NCBI GenBank assembly: GCA_021648745.1
Contig: JAKISE010000065.1
Span: 1 to 18,999 of the forward strand
Length of the DNA stretch: 18,999 nucleotides
Direction: 5' to 3'
Source of the DNA: Cyclobacteriaceae bacterium
Lineage (GTDB): Bacteria > Bacteroidota > Bacteroidia > Cytophagales > Cyclobacteriaceae
Both the position numbers and the translations under genes were made by a program. Below, in pieces: positions 1 to 7,264 of this stretch. Numbering within the stretch: position 1 is the first letter of the stretch; each line of letters starts with the position of its first letter. The notes under the pieces were generated by a model. That model was not told the origin of the DNA and searched no databases. It saw only the letters and a program-made list of their open reading frames with translations.

Positions 1-122
1 CAATAAATCAGGCAGTTTGGATTCGAAAGCATAGCACCGCTATGGTGAGAACACAAACAAAGCAAAGCGACTGATTTGAAGTGAGTTAAAGGCCTAATAG
101 AAATTCTATTGCATATTTCGGG
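1..122 (+). mobile_element. Miniature transposable element, copy 1 (right part; left end outside window)
   Basis: This stretch aligns with the complete copy at 12911-13074: window base 1 matches base 12952. Shared parts are the inverted pair AAATCAG (5-11) / CTGATTT (71-77), the identical hairpin CATAGC-ACC-GCTATG (30-44) and the right end, AATAGAAATTCTATTGCATATTTCGGG in two adjoining blocks at 97-122. By alignment about 41 bp of the left end lie before the window. The end CGGG is followed by TTAAT (123-127), similar to the TTCAA duplicated by the complete copy. The element has no coding capacity and would need a transposase supplied elsewhere. It cuts the minus-strand gene at 86-385. Confidence 0.8.
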
Positions 123-385
123 TTAATAATTAGCTTCTTCAACTCCTGAAAGGGTTGAGAAGAGCCAAACTTTAAGCCTAGCACGCTCACATAATCTGAA
201 ATTGTTTTCTTTTCTTTATCAATGCTGCAACCCATTCTGGTAAACGATAAGCTCAATGCAATAAGCAAAATGGGTAAGCCTAAAACAACATTGCCTGTTA
301 GCATAAACACGCTACCAGCTACTAAACCTACATAGCCTAAGTAGGTGAAATTAGATGGAAAATAAGAACCTTGATCGAAATGCAT
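86..385 (-). CDS. Small membrane protein, 3' end replaced by a miniature element
   Basis: A 99-aa frame I do not recognise by name. Residues about 13-50 are hydrophobic and can form two membrane helices. They are followed by a charged stretch (SIDKEKKTISDY) and a short soluble segment, a layout seen in small Bacteroidota membrane proteins with a PH-like tail. The last 11 or so codons (NPKYAIEFLLGL) and the stop codon are encoded by the right end of the repeat at 1-122, so the native C-terminus has been lost. The rest of the gene would lie left of the window, beyond the missing end of the element. The gene starts 20 nt after the lipoprotein stop and probably shares its transcript with purM. 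It may be a pseudogene; whether the truncated product is stable is unknown. Confidence 0.6.
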   Translation of the reverse strand: MHFDQGSYFPSNFTYLGYVGLVAGSVFMLTGNVVLGLPILLIALSLSFTRMGCSIDKEKKTISDYVSVLGLKFGSSQPFQELKKLIINPKYAIEFLLGL

Positions 386-405
386 CTTGTAGCTTGGTTA
401 TGGAT

Positions 406-861
406 TTAATTTTCAATTAAAATTTCAACATTAAGTTCTTGTTGATTTTCCATTTTAGGTATTAACGAATGATAAGTCAAATTTGGTGCAACAGTTGCAA
501 CATTTTGATAAAAAGTTACTTTTAAATTTAAGTCCCCTGAATTGCAATTTTTTATCAATTCATATTCGATTAAAGAAATTCCACTTGTAAATCCTTTTTT
601 ACCAATTACTAAATCATAAGTAGAAAAATCAATTGTAGGAAGGCAACTTCCTGAAACAAATTCTGCAAAGTCTAATTGATTTTTAATAATTATATAATTA
701 TCTGTTAAATCTATTTCCAATTGATATTGAGTGTTAGTACAGCCATATTCATTTTCAAGACTTGTTATGTTTACAGCAATATTTGTACAGTCATCATCTT
801 TGTTGCAAGAAGATATTCCAACCATTAACATTAATGCAACTAAAATCTGAGCAATTTTCAT
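406..861 (-). CDS. Predicted lipoprotein of unknown function
   Basis: A 151-aa protein beginning with a typical lipoprotein signal: lysine at position 2, a hydrophobic stretch and the lipobox GISSC with Cys19, followed by NKDDD. An acidic residue run directly after the cysteine is common in Bacteroidota surface-exposed lipoproteins. The mature part contains further cysteines (near residues 25, 41, 73 and 106) that could form disulfides, and is rich in beta-type sequence. I recognise no domain. It starts 3 nt after the purM stop and lies upstream of the truncated membrane gene, so it is probably co-transcribed with purM, although a functional link is not obvious. Confidence 0.75.
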   Translation of the reverse strand: MKIAQILVALMLMVGISSCNKDDDCTNIAVNITSLENEYGCTNTQYQLEIDLTDNYIIIKNQLDFAEFVSGSCLPTIDFSTYDLVIGKKGFTSGISLIEYELIKNCNSGDLNLKVTFYQNVATVAPNLTYHSLIPKMENQQELNVEILIEN

Positions 862-864
862 TTA

Positions 865-2046
865 TTAGTAATCAAATACACCATTTTCACTATTAATGGT
901 CAATTTTTTAGATGCTGCCGCTTCCACCCTTCCAACAATTTGAGCCTCCACACCAAAGCTTTTTGATATAGATATAATCTCTTCTGCATACTCTTCCGCT
1001 ACATAAAGTTCCATTCTATGACCCATATTAAAGACCTTATACATTTCTTGCCAACTCGTGCCGCTTTCTTCTTGAATGATTCTAAAAAGTGGCGGGATAT
1101 CGAATAAATTGTCTTTTATAATATGTACGTTTCCAGCACCATGCCTACCGGCAGGCAGGAAGTGAAGTACTTTGGTTTGGGCGCCTCCACTACAATGTAC
1201 CATTCCATCAATGTGATTTCTATGGTTTTTTAAAATTTCTGCAATAATGGGAGCATAAGTTCGAGTAGGGGAAAGCACTAACTTACCTGCATCCAAAGTA
1301 GCACCTTCAACGGCATCGGTTAGTTTATACTTACCACTAAACACCAATTCATTTGGCACTTGAGGATCAAAAGCTTCTGGATATTTAGCTGCGTAGCTAT
1401 GACTAAATACATCGTGGCGTGCAGAGGTTAAACCATTACTTCCCATGCCTCCATTATACTCGGTTTCATAGGTAGCTTGCCCATAAGATGAAAGGCCAAT
1501 AATTACATTCCCTGGCTGAATATTATTCTCAATCACCTCACTCCTTTTCATGCGGGCGGTAACTGTGCTATCCACAATAATAGTGCGGGTTAAATCACCC
1601 ACATCTGCTGTTTCACCTCCGGTACTGATGATGTTCATTCCATTATTTCGGAGCATTTCAAGTACTTCTTCTGTACCATTGATAATAGCTGCAATTACTT
1701 CACCAGGTATCAAATTTTTATTACGGCCAATCGTAGAAGAAAGCAAAATATTATCGGTTGCACCCACACAAAGCAAGTCATCCGTGTTCATAATAACGGC
1801 ATCTTGTGCAATGCCTTTCCAAACGGATAGGTCTCCTGTTTCTTTCCAATACATGTAGGCTAAGGAGGACTTAGTGCCTGCACCATCTGCGTGCATAATA
1901 TTGCAATAAGCTTCATCCTGCCCAATGTAATCTTCTACAATTTTGCAAAACGCATTGGGGTAAAGCCCTTTGTCGATATTTTTAATTGCATTATGAACGT
2001 CCTCTTTATCGGCAGATACGCCTCTTTGCATGTATTTATTGCTCAT
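865..2046 (-). CDS. purM: Phosphoribosylformylglycinamidine cyclo-ligase (AIR synthase)
   Basis: PurM closes the imidazole ring of FGAM with ATP to give AIR in cytosolic purine synthesis. At 393 aa it matches the long Bacteroidota version of the family. Visible signatures are HADGAGTKSSLAYMYWKETG (about residues 52-71, the PurM ATP/substrate glycine-rich motif), a DLLCVGATDN segment, STGGETADVGD, GLTSARHD, HCSGGAQTK and FNMGHRMELYV. Between VLHF and NVHII it carries LPAGRHGAG. In relatives that I remember only two residues occur there, so this looks like an in-frame insertion of a palindromic repeat (see 1142-1157). The start is supported by a TATCTTTG box ending 4 nt before the ATG. It is the first gene of a likely three-gene unit. 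Confidence 0.88.
   Translation of the reverse strand: MSNKYMQRGVSADKEDVHNAIKNIDKGLYPNAFCKIVEDYIGQDEAYCNIMHADGAGTKSSLAYMYWKETGDLSVWKGIAQDAVIMNTDDLLCVGATDNILLSSTIGRNKNLIPGEVIAAIINGTEEVLEMLRNNGMNIISTGGETADVGDLTRTIIVDSTVTARMKRSEVIENNIQPGNVIIGLSSYGQATYETEYNGGMGSNGLTSARHDVFSHSYAAKYPEAFDPQVPNELVFSGKYKLTDAVEGATLDAGKLVLSPTRTYAPIIAEILKNHRNHIDGMVHCSGGAQTKVLHFLPAGRHGAGNVHIIKDNLFDIPPLFRIIQEESGTSWQEMYKVFNMGHRMELYVAEEYAEEIISISKSFGVEAQIVGRVEAAASKKLTINSENGVFDY
1142..1157. repeat. Palindromic repeat inserted in frame in purM
   Basis: TGCCTACCGGCAGGCA is a near-perfect palindrome centred on CCGG, with one mismatched pair. Read on the minus strand it gives Pro-Ala-Gly-Arg. Dispersed TGCCTRCCGGYAGGCA repeats that add LPAGR-type peptides to proteins are something I remember from Bacteroidota genomes. 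The bounds of the full insertion, roughly 1138-1164, are inferred from the protein comparison. Confidence 0.6.
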
Positions 2047-2060
2047 AGTGCAAAGATAGG
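2047..2060 (-). promoter_or_regulatory. Candidate purM -7 box (TATCTTTG), likely leaderless start
   Basis: The minus strand carries TATCTTTG (2058-2051), a perfect match to the Bacteroidota -7 consensus TAnnTTTG. Only CACT separates it from the purM ATG at 2046. Transcription would then begin at or within a few bases of the start codon, predicting a leaderless mRNA. No convincing -33 TTG is visible; that position falls within the neighbouring repeat. Confidence 0.5.
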
Positions 2061-2072
2061 AAAAGCTACCAC

Positions 2073-2195
2073 ACCGTCATTCCTGCGTAGGCAGGAATCT
2101 GTTAATATTTAAAATTGACATTGGAAGGTGACAAGGTCAGTTATCGCCTTGGTAGAGGCTTGAGATTACCGGGTCTTACGCCCGATAATGACGGT
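2073..2195. repeat. Dispersed inverted-repeat element between purM and the PorE-like gene
   Basis: A 123-bp non-coding unit bounded by ACCGTCATT (2073-2081) and its exact complement AATGACGGT (2187-2195). The left arm contains a strong hairpin, ATTCCTGC-GTAG-GCAGGAAT (2079-2098). The right arm contains CCGGG-TCTTACG-CCCG. GTCATTCCTGCG...GCAGGAATC modules are widely dispersed intergenic repeats in many bacteria, which is recalled rather than tested here. It sits downstream of the PorE-like gene on the minus strand and just upstream of purM, so it could end one transcript and supply upstream promoter sequence for the other. Confidence 0.7.
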
Positions 2196-2203
2196 CTTAA
2201 GTG

Positions 2204-4255
2204 TTAATTATCCGAATCACTATCGTCCTCATCAAAGTATTTGTCCTCGTCAAAATCATTAGAAGTAGGGTTGGTTTCTGATTCTTCTACCGTTGTTGAC
2301 TTATCAATTTTGGTTACTTTAAATTCGGTACGCCTGTTTCTCTGACGACCCTCGGGATTATCCGTTCCATCCGGATTAGTGTTTCTTGCAATGGGGTGAG
2401 ATTCTCCATAACCCTTAGCTGTGATCCTGCTTTTATCAATACCAGCGGTTACCATATAATTAACCGCACTTTCTGCCCTTCGTTGCGAGAGGCGTTGGTT
2501 ATATGATTCGGTATCCACACTATCTGTATGTGAACCAAGTTCGATACTAATTTCTGGATTATCAAATAAAATATCTACGAGCTTATCAAGTTCTTGAGCT
2601 GCGTCAGCTCTAATATCCCATTTGGCAAAATCATAATAAATATTTTCGAGTACAATGGATTTATCTATGATAATGGGCTCTAAATACATGAGGGTATCAA
2701 ATGTAATATTGGTAACAAGCTTAGTTAACTCTTCTTGAGGGATAGATCGGCCAATGGTGGTGTAATCGAGCCTCGTGACATAATATTTTTGTTTCTCTTG
2801 CCCTTCTTTTTCAGCCATTAAAACATAATTTTCATTTTCATACACTCTAAAGTTGAAGTTGCCACCATCATCAGTCACCACTTCATCCAACACATTATCA
2901 TTAAAATCTACCAGTGAGACTTTTACATTTGGGAGAATTTGTGTGGAATCCAACTCATCGTGGGTAAGGGTAAGACCGTGTAAAAAGTAGTTAACAGTTT
3001 TAAGGTTAGGGTCTTCGTTCACAAAAGTGTAAATATCATCATCGCCAACGCCTTCTGGTCTATTTGAGGTAAAGAATCCACGATCGGCCTTAAACAAATA
3101 CATACCAAAATCATCGCTTGGAGTATTTACGGGCTTCCCTAGGTTTTGCACATATACTTCACCACTTTTTCTAGTAGCAACAAATAAATCGAGTCCACCA
3201 AATCCTGGGTGCCCGGTTGATGAGAAGTATAGCTTTCCATCATCAGCTATGTAAGGAAACAATTCATCGCCAGCCGTATTAATTGGGGTGCCTAAATTTT
3301 TAACCTTACTAAATCTGCCTCTACTGCTCATTCGAGCAGAATATAAATCGATGCCGCCTTGAGCTTTAGAATTTTTTCTGTTGGAAGCAAAGTATATCGT
3401 TCTTCCATCACGACTAAATGCCGGAGATGAATCCCAAGCATCTTGTTTACTTATAGGTAAAATGCGAGGCTCTGACCAAGAGTTATTTCTATACCTCGAT
3501 ATATATAAATTTACTTCTGCTGCTCCTTTGCGCTTACCAGTATTTCCTTTAGCAAAAACCATGGTTTTACCATCAGGTGAAAAGGTAATAGAGCCGTTAT
3601 TTGCGTTTACATCATTAATTATTTCAGGCAACTTGGTAAGTGTAGTAGTATCAACTCTAGCCCCTTTTGTTTTTACCTTATAGATATCGGTAAACCCAGT
3701 GCCTGTGGCTTTATACACTTTATTGCTTTGGCGATTACTAGTAAAGTATAGCTCCCCGTTTTTATACACAGGACTATACTCAGCATGCATGGTGTTAATA
3801 ACCTTTAAATTTTTTACTTTAAAATAGGTTTTAGAATCTGTAATCTGGCCTAATTGAATTAAATTATCTAATTCAATTTGTGCTAAATCAAGCATGTCAT
3901 CATCTTTAGATACTTTAATAAAAGCATTTAGCCGCTCCTCAGCCTTCTCGTAATTTCCTATCTCTTTATAGCCAAACGCCAAATAATAATAAGACATGGG
4001 ATTTTTGTATCTGTTTTTTATAGCAGCCTCATAATAAGGAATTCCTTGCTTTAACCTGTTAGAAAGCCGATAAGCTTCGGCAATTTTAAAATTGGCTTTA
4101 GCTGCGTGTTTAGGTGATTTAAGCTTGGCTTTGTATTTAGCAATGGCTACTTCATATTCTCCACGTTTATATTTTTTATCAGCCTTTTTTATGCCTTGTG
4201 CCTGCACAAAAATTACCGTTATACTAAAAAGAACACTTAAAATTAATCTAGTCAT
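2204..4255 (-). CDS. PorE-like envelope protein (TPR, five-bladed PD40 propeller, CRD, OmpA domain)
   Basis: A 683-aa exported protein with a type I signal peptide (residues 1-19, ending VQAQ; no lipobox). TPR-like helices span about 23-135. Five PD40/WD40-like blades span about 150-415, with motifs SPDGKTMVFA, SRDGRTIYFASNR and ADDGKLYFSS. A carboxypeptidase-regulatory-like beta domain lies at about 420-515 and an OmpA C-terminal peptidoglycan-binding domain at about 540-655 (GSHTDS, LSQRRAESAVNYM, GYGESHP, NRRTEF). An acidic tail ends the protein. This order and length match PorE (PG1058, about 670 aa) of the Porphyromonas gingivalis type IX secretion system, which anchors the machinery to peptidoglycan. 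Paralogues with the same layout exist, so the exact role is inferred. The start codon directly follows the stop of the upstream gene. Confidence 0.8.
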   Translation of the reverse strand: MTRLILSVLFSITVIFVQAQGIKKADKKYKRGEYEVAIAKYKAKLKSPKHAAKANFKIAEAYRLSNRLKQGIPYYEAAIKNRYKNPMSYYYLAFGYKEIGNYEKAEERLNAFIKVSKDDDMLDLAQIELDNLIQLGQITDSKTYFKVKNLKVINTMHAEYSPVYKNGELYFTSNRQSNKVYKATGTGFTDIYKVKTKGARVDTTTLTKLPEIINDVNANNGSITFSPDGKTMVFAKGNTGKRKGAAEVNLYISRYRNNSWSEPRILPISKQDAWDSSPAFSRDGRTIYFASNRKNSKAQGGIDLYSARMSSRGRFSKVKNLGTPINTAGDELFPYIADDGKLYFSSTGHPGFGGLDLFVATRKSGEVYVQNLGKPVNTPSDDFGMYLFKADRGFFTSNRPEGVGDDDIYTFVNEDPNLKTVNYFLHGLTLTHDELDSTQILPNVKVSLVDFNDNVLDEVVTDDGGNFNFRVYENENYVLMAEKEGQEKQKYYVTRLDYTTIGRSIPQEELTKLVTNITFDTLMYLEPIIIDKSIVLENIYYDFAKWDIRADAAQELDKLVDILFDNPEISIELGSHTDSVDTESYNQRLSQRRAESAVNYMVTAGIDKSRITAKGYGESHPIARNTNPDGTDNPEGRQRNRRTEFKVTKIDKSTTVEESETNPTSNDFDEDKYFDEDDSDSDN

Positions 4256-4738
4256 TTAAAAATATCTTTTAAGCCAAGAGTTGCTCGCTGATACCATCCA
4301 GCTCGAATTAAAATCACCAACGGTTTCTACTAAATTATTAAACGTTTTTGTTTCTGCCGAAATAATTCCTTCATTTACCTTAGCCTTTATGGCTGATAGG
4401 GATTCGATATAAAGTTGTTCGTCAATATAGAAAGCAACTTGTGTACGATCCATAAAATTAAGGCCAAACTTATTTTCAATATGCTTAATCTGATTAACCG
4501 AAGAATCAATGGAACAGCCCGTAGCCATATTATAGCCTTCATCAACAGCAATTACAATAAATCTATGATGCAATATTTGAAAAGAACTTTTCAAGCCTGC
4601 ACCATGAGCGCTCCATCCTTCACAAAAAGCAGTAAGCTGTTTTGCAATGGCTTCATTCTCCGATGTTGTTAAATCTCGATTGGATTGGTAAATCCAAACG
4701 CGGGCAGATTTTGGTAATTGGTTGAAGGGTAAAAACAT
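4256..4738 (-). CDS. Conserved Bacteroidota protein (often mislabelled ABC transporter ATPase)
   Basis: A 160-aa cytosolic protein. I recognise the family from its MFLPFNQLPKSARVWIYQS start and the motifs AFCEGWSAHG, GLKSSFQ, RFIVIAVDE and GCSIDSSVNQIKHIE. Databases often call such proteins ABC transporter ATPase, but there is no Walker A, Walker B or ABC signature, so that name is unsupported and the function is unknown. A longer frame opens at 4783, but relatives begin at MFLPF and a TATATTTG promoter box lies at 4788-4781, over that upstream start; I therefore place the start at 4738. The stop abuts the ATG of the PorE-like gene, so the two are probably co-transcribed. Confidence 0.75.
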   Translation of the reverse strand: MFLPFNQLPKSARVWIYQSNRDLTTSENEAIAKQLTAFCEGWSAHGAGLKSSFQILHHRFIVIAVDEGYNMATGCSIDSSVNQIKHIENKFGLNFMDRTQVAFYIDEQLYIESLSAIKAKVNEGIISAETKTFNNLVETVGDFNSSWMVSASNSWLKRYF

Positions 4739-4780
4739 AACTAAGTAAAACGGATGTAAAATAAATAGGTTTACGTATCT

Positions 4781-4804
4781 CAAATATATTACATCAGATG
4801 ATGT
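4781..4804 (-). promoter_or_regulatory. Candidate promoter with adjacent palindrome
   Basis: The minus strand carries TATATTTG (4788-4781), a full match to TAnnTTTG, about 43 nt upstream of the ATG at 4738. Directly upstream lies the 14-bp perfect dyad ACATCA-GA-TGATGT (4791-4804). A protein bound there would sit between the -7 and -33 positions, so it could be an operator for the two-gene unit that includes the PorE-like gene. No -33 TTG is evident. Confidence 0.4.
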
Positions 4805-4830
4805 ATTTACTCATATTTCTATATTCTTAG

Positions 4831-5622
4831 TTATAAATCTTCTGCCTTGGCAATAAGTTCGGCTAAATCAAACACTTTAACATCCGATTCTTTGTCCTTA
4901 GCTTTAACACCATCTGCTAGCATGGTTAAACAAAATGGACACGCTGAAGCAATTATATTGGCACCTGTTTCTATGGCTTCTTCGGTGCGTTCCACATTTA
5001 TTTCTTTATCTCCAGGTTCAGCATCCTTGAACATTTGCGCACCACCAGCGCCACAACATAGCCCAGTGGTTTTACAACGTTTCATTTCAACTAATTCCAC
5101 ATCTAAGGCTTCTAGTACTCTTCTGGGAGCTTCATACACCTTATTCGACCTGCCTAAATAGCAAGAATCGTGATAGGTGATTTTTTTGCCCTTAAATGGG
5201 TTGCCATCGGCTGGCTTTACTTTTCCTTCATCAATTAATTGCTGTAAAAAAGTAGAATGATGAATAACTTCATAATTACCACCTAACTCAGGGTATTCAT
5301 TTTTTAGGGTGTTAAAGCAATGAGGGCAGGCTGTTACAATTTTTTTTACGTTATACCCATCTAGCACTTGTATGTTCGACATGGCCTGCATCTGGAAAAG
5401 AAATTCGTTTCCTGCTCTTCTCGCAGGATCGCCTGTGCAAGACTCCTCTTGGCCAAGTACGGCAAACGAAATGCCCACTTTGTTTAATATTTTTACAAAG
5501 GCTTTGGTCACACTTTTATACCTGTCATCAAATGAGCCAGCACAACCTACCCAAAATAGAATTTCAGGACTTTCGCCCTTGGCGTTCATCTCAGCCATTG
5601 TTGGAATTATATATGTAGACAT
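4831..5622 (-). CDS. CCG-domain Fe-S protein (HdrB/GlpC/LutA-like)
   Basis: A 263-aa soluble Fe-S protein with two cysteine-rich (CCG) domains. Counted from the chosen start, the first has Cys27, Cys62 (in SCTGDP, one cysteine short of canonical CCG) and CPHC at 99-102. The second has Cys154, Cys183, CCG at 189-191 and CPFC at 228-231. Such domains bind unusual [4Fe-4S] clusters in heterodisulfide reductase subunit B, glycerol-3-phosphate dehydrogenase subunit C and lactate-oxidation protein LutA. The frame extends upstream to 5655, but Bacteroidota relatives start just before TMAEM, so I chose the ATG at 5622. It follows the membrane Fe-S gene by a few dozen bases and is very probably its partner. 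The electron donor is not evident. Confidence 0.85.
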   Translation of the reverse strand: MSTYIIPTMAEMNAKGESPEILFWVGCAGSFDDRYKSVTKAFVKILNKVGISFAVLGQEESCTGDPARRAGNEFLFQMQAMSNIQVLDGYNVKKIVTACPHCFNTLKNEYPELGGNYEVIHHSTFLQQLIDEGKVKPADGNPFKGKKITYHDSCYLGRSNKVYEAPRRVLEALDVELVEMKRCKTTGLCCGAGGAQMFKDAEPGDKEINVERTEEAIETGANIIASACPFCLTMLADGVKAKDKESDVKVFDLAELIAKAEDL

Positions 5623-5659
5623 ATTAATGTACAGTTTGTAATGTGTGATTAACAATAGT

Positions 5660-6976
5660 TTAATTCTTCTTTAATTCATCTGCCCAATTAAACCGGTCGG
5701 TTGGAGCAAATTTCCAAGGAGCAAAGTTGGTTTCTATGTTCTGGAACATTGAATTCCATGTTGCAGGAGAGCCACTTTCTTCCATTGAAACATAACGCCT
5801 TAACTCGAGAATAATTGATAGTGGGTCTATGAGCACAGGACAGGCTTCTACACAAGCATTACAGGATGTACAGGCATTGATCTCTTCTTTAGAAATAAAA
5901 TCGTTGAGCAACGATTTACCATTTTCTAGTCCTTTATTATCAGTTAACACCTCTTCTACCCGATCTCTAGTGGCCATCATAATGGCTCTTGGCGACAATT
6001 TTTTACCTGTTTGGTTGGCAGGGCATTCTGCAGTACACCTACCGCACTCGGTACATGTGAAAGAGTCCATTAAGCTTTTCCAGCTCAGGTCGTTTACATC
6101 TTTGGCACCAAAACGCCCTACCTCAGCTGGTGGGGTGGAAGCATCACCTTCCACAGGCATACCTAGCATCAATTTAACCTCGTTGGTTACGCTATCCATA
6201 TTGGTTACCTTGCCCATTGGGTTTAGGTTCGCATAATAGGTATTAGGAAAAGCCAAAAATATATGGAGGTGTTTCGAATAAGTTACGTACACTGCAAACC
6301 CTAAAATACCAATGATATGGAACCACCAGAAAACTCGTTCATAAATTATTAGCGTGCCTACCTCAAAATTTTCGAAGAATGGCATGAGAAAAGAACTAAA
6401 AAATAGCGTACCTGTGTTTGTATAATGTTCTGCTCCTTTAGCTTGCAATACTTGGTCCGCGGCATTCATCTTAAGAATAGCCATCATTAAAATAATTTCT
6501 ATAAAAAGAATAATGTTGGCATCGAGAGTTGGCCATTTTTTCATTTCAGGCTTATGAAATCTCGGTACTTTAATAATGTTTCTTCTAATTAAGAAAATGA
6601 CACAAGATATGAGTACGGCTACCGCTAAAAATTCAAAGAAGTTCATTAACACTGTATAAAAGCTACCTAGGTAGGGAGCGAAAATGCGGTGTGAGCCAGC
6701 AAGCCCGTCTATAATAAATTCGAGTACTTCTAAATTTATGATTAAAAACCCTACATACACAAACAAATGCAAAAAGGCTGGCAGAGGTTTTTTAAACATT
6801 TTCTTTTGTCCAAAAGCCACTAAAAGCATCGACCTCCACCTTGCTGAACTTTGGTCTGTTCTATCCAGTGGTTTTCCTAAAGAAATGCCTCTTTTTATAA
6901 ACTTCACCCTCTTGATTAAGAGGTAAGCTGCTACAGCCAACACCAAAACGAATATAAATTGTTGTAAATATTGCAT
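5660..6976 (-). CDS. Membrane 4Fe-4S dicluster protein (HdrC/E-like electron-transfer subunit)
   Basis: A 438-aa protein in two parts. Residues 1-240 hold about five membrane helices (roughly 3-21, 66-90, 105-130, 152-170 and 212-233), with histidines in the membrane part that could bind heme as in nitrate reductase gamma or HdrE subunits. Residues 300-385 carry two classical [4Fe-4S] motifs: C308/C311/C314/C318 (CTECGRCTAECP) and C369/C372/C375/C379 (CTSCNACVEACP). With the CCG protein just downstream, this resembles a heterodisulfide-reductase-like complex passing electrons between a soluble donor and the quinone pool. The substrate is unknown. It is first in its operon, divergent from tRNA-Phe; I saw no TAnnTTTG box for it. 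Confidence 0.85.
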   Translation of the reverse strand: MQYLQQFIFVLVLAVAAYLLIKRVKFIKRGISLGKPLDRTDQSSARWRSMLLVAFGQKKMFKKPLPAFLHLFVYVGFLIINLEVLEFIIDGLAGSHRIFAPYLGSFYTVLMNFFEFLAVAVLISCVIFLIRRNIIKVPRFHKPEMKKWPTLDANIILFIEIILMMAILKMNAADQVLQAKGAEHYTNTGTLFFSSFLMPFFENFEVGTLIIYERVFWWFHIIGILGFAVYVTYSKHLHIFLAFPNTYYANLNPMGKVTNMDSVTNEVKLMLGMPVEGDASTPPAEVGRFGAKDVNDLSWKSLMDSFTCTECGRCTAECPANQTGKKLSPRAIMMATRDRVEEVLTDNKGLENGKSLLNDFISKEEINACTSCNACVEACPVLIDPLSIILELRRYVSMEESGSPATWNSMFQNIETNFAPWKFAPTDRFNWADELKKN

Positions 6977-7013
6977 ACTTTTTCAATTTCAAAAGAATTT
7001 TAACACTACACCA

Positions 7014-7043
7014 TTGGCAACATAAATATTTCTGTTACCTTTG
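7014..7043 (+). promoter_or_regulatory. tRNA-Phe promoter (Bacteroidota type)
   Basis: TTGG at 7014-7017 and TACCTTTG at 7036-7043 match the Bacteroidota -33 TTG and -7 TAnnTTTG elements, separated by 18 bp. Transcription would start near 7050, a few bases before the tRNA. Confidence 0.7.
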
Positions 7044-7057
7044 TGCCTCCAAAAGAG

Positions 7058-7130
7058 GGTGATATAGCTCAGTTGGTAGAGCATCGGACTGAAAATCCGT
7101 GAGTCGGTGGTTCGAGCCCACCTATCACCA
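7058..7130 (+). tRNA. tRNA-Phe (anticodon GAA)
   Basis: A 73-nt cloverleaf. The acceptor stem pairs GGTGATA with TATCACC, with A as discriminator and no encoded CCA. The D arm is GCTC...GAGC, the anticodon loop is CTGAAAA giving GAA, and the T arm is GGTGG-TTCGAGC-CCACC. One U-U mismatch closes the anticodon stem. It is preceded by its own promoter and followed by a terminator, so it is a single-gene unit. No repeat of the tRNA 3' end was seen downstream, so there is no sign of an island attachment site. Confidence 0.97.
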
Positions 7131-7134
7131 CTTT

Positions 7135-7166
7135 AAAAGTCTTCCAGAAATGGAGGACTTTTTTTT
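7135..7166 (+). terminator. Rho-independent terminator of tRNA-Phe
   Basis: A 12-bp stem (7135-7146 with 7151-7162, one G-U pair) is capped by a GAAA tetraloop and followed by a T run to 7166. This is strong, intrinsic-type termination 5 nt after the tRNA. Confidence 0.9.
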
Positions 7167-7234
7167 GTCTAAAAGTTGAATCCTCATTGCTCGTTTGCCC
7201 ATGTTAAGCACAACATAAAGATAGGAATTAATAC

Positions 7235-7264
7235 AATAAATGCTCGGCATGCCGAGCATTTATT
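7235..7264. repeat. 30-bp perfect palindrome
   Basis: Bases 7235-7249 are exactly complementary to 7250-7264, centred on CGGCATGCCG. It lies in the gap where the tRNA unit and the minus-strand genes converge. It may act as a bidirectional terminator hairpin, but it has no long T run on either side, or it may be a protein-binding site. It sits just outside the left end of the 274-bp element. Confidence 0.75.

Noticed and set aside
4256..4783. Reading of this gene as an ABC transporter ATPase
   Set aside because: The family often carries that label in databases, but no Walker A, Walker B or ABC signature is present.
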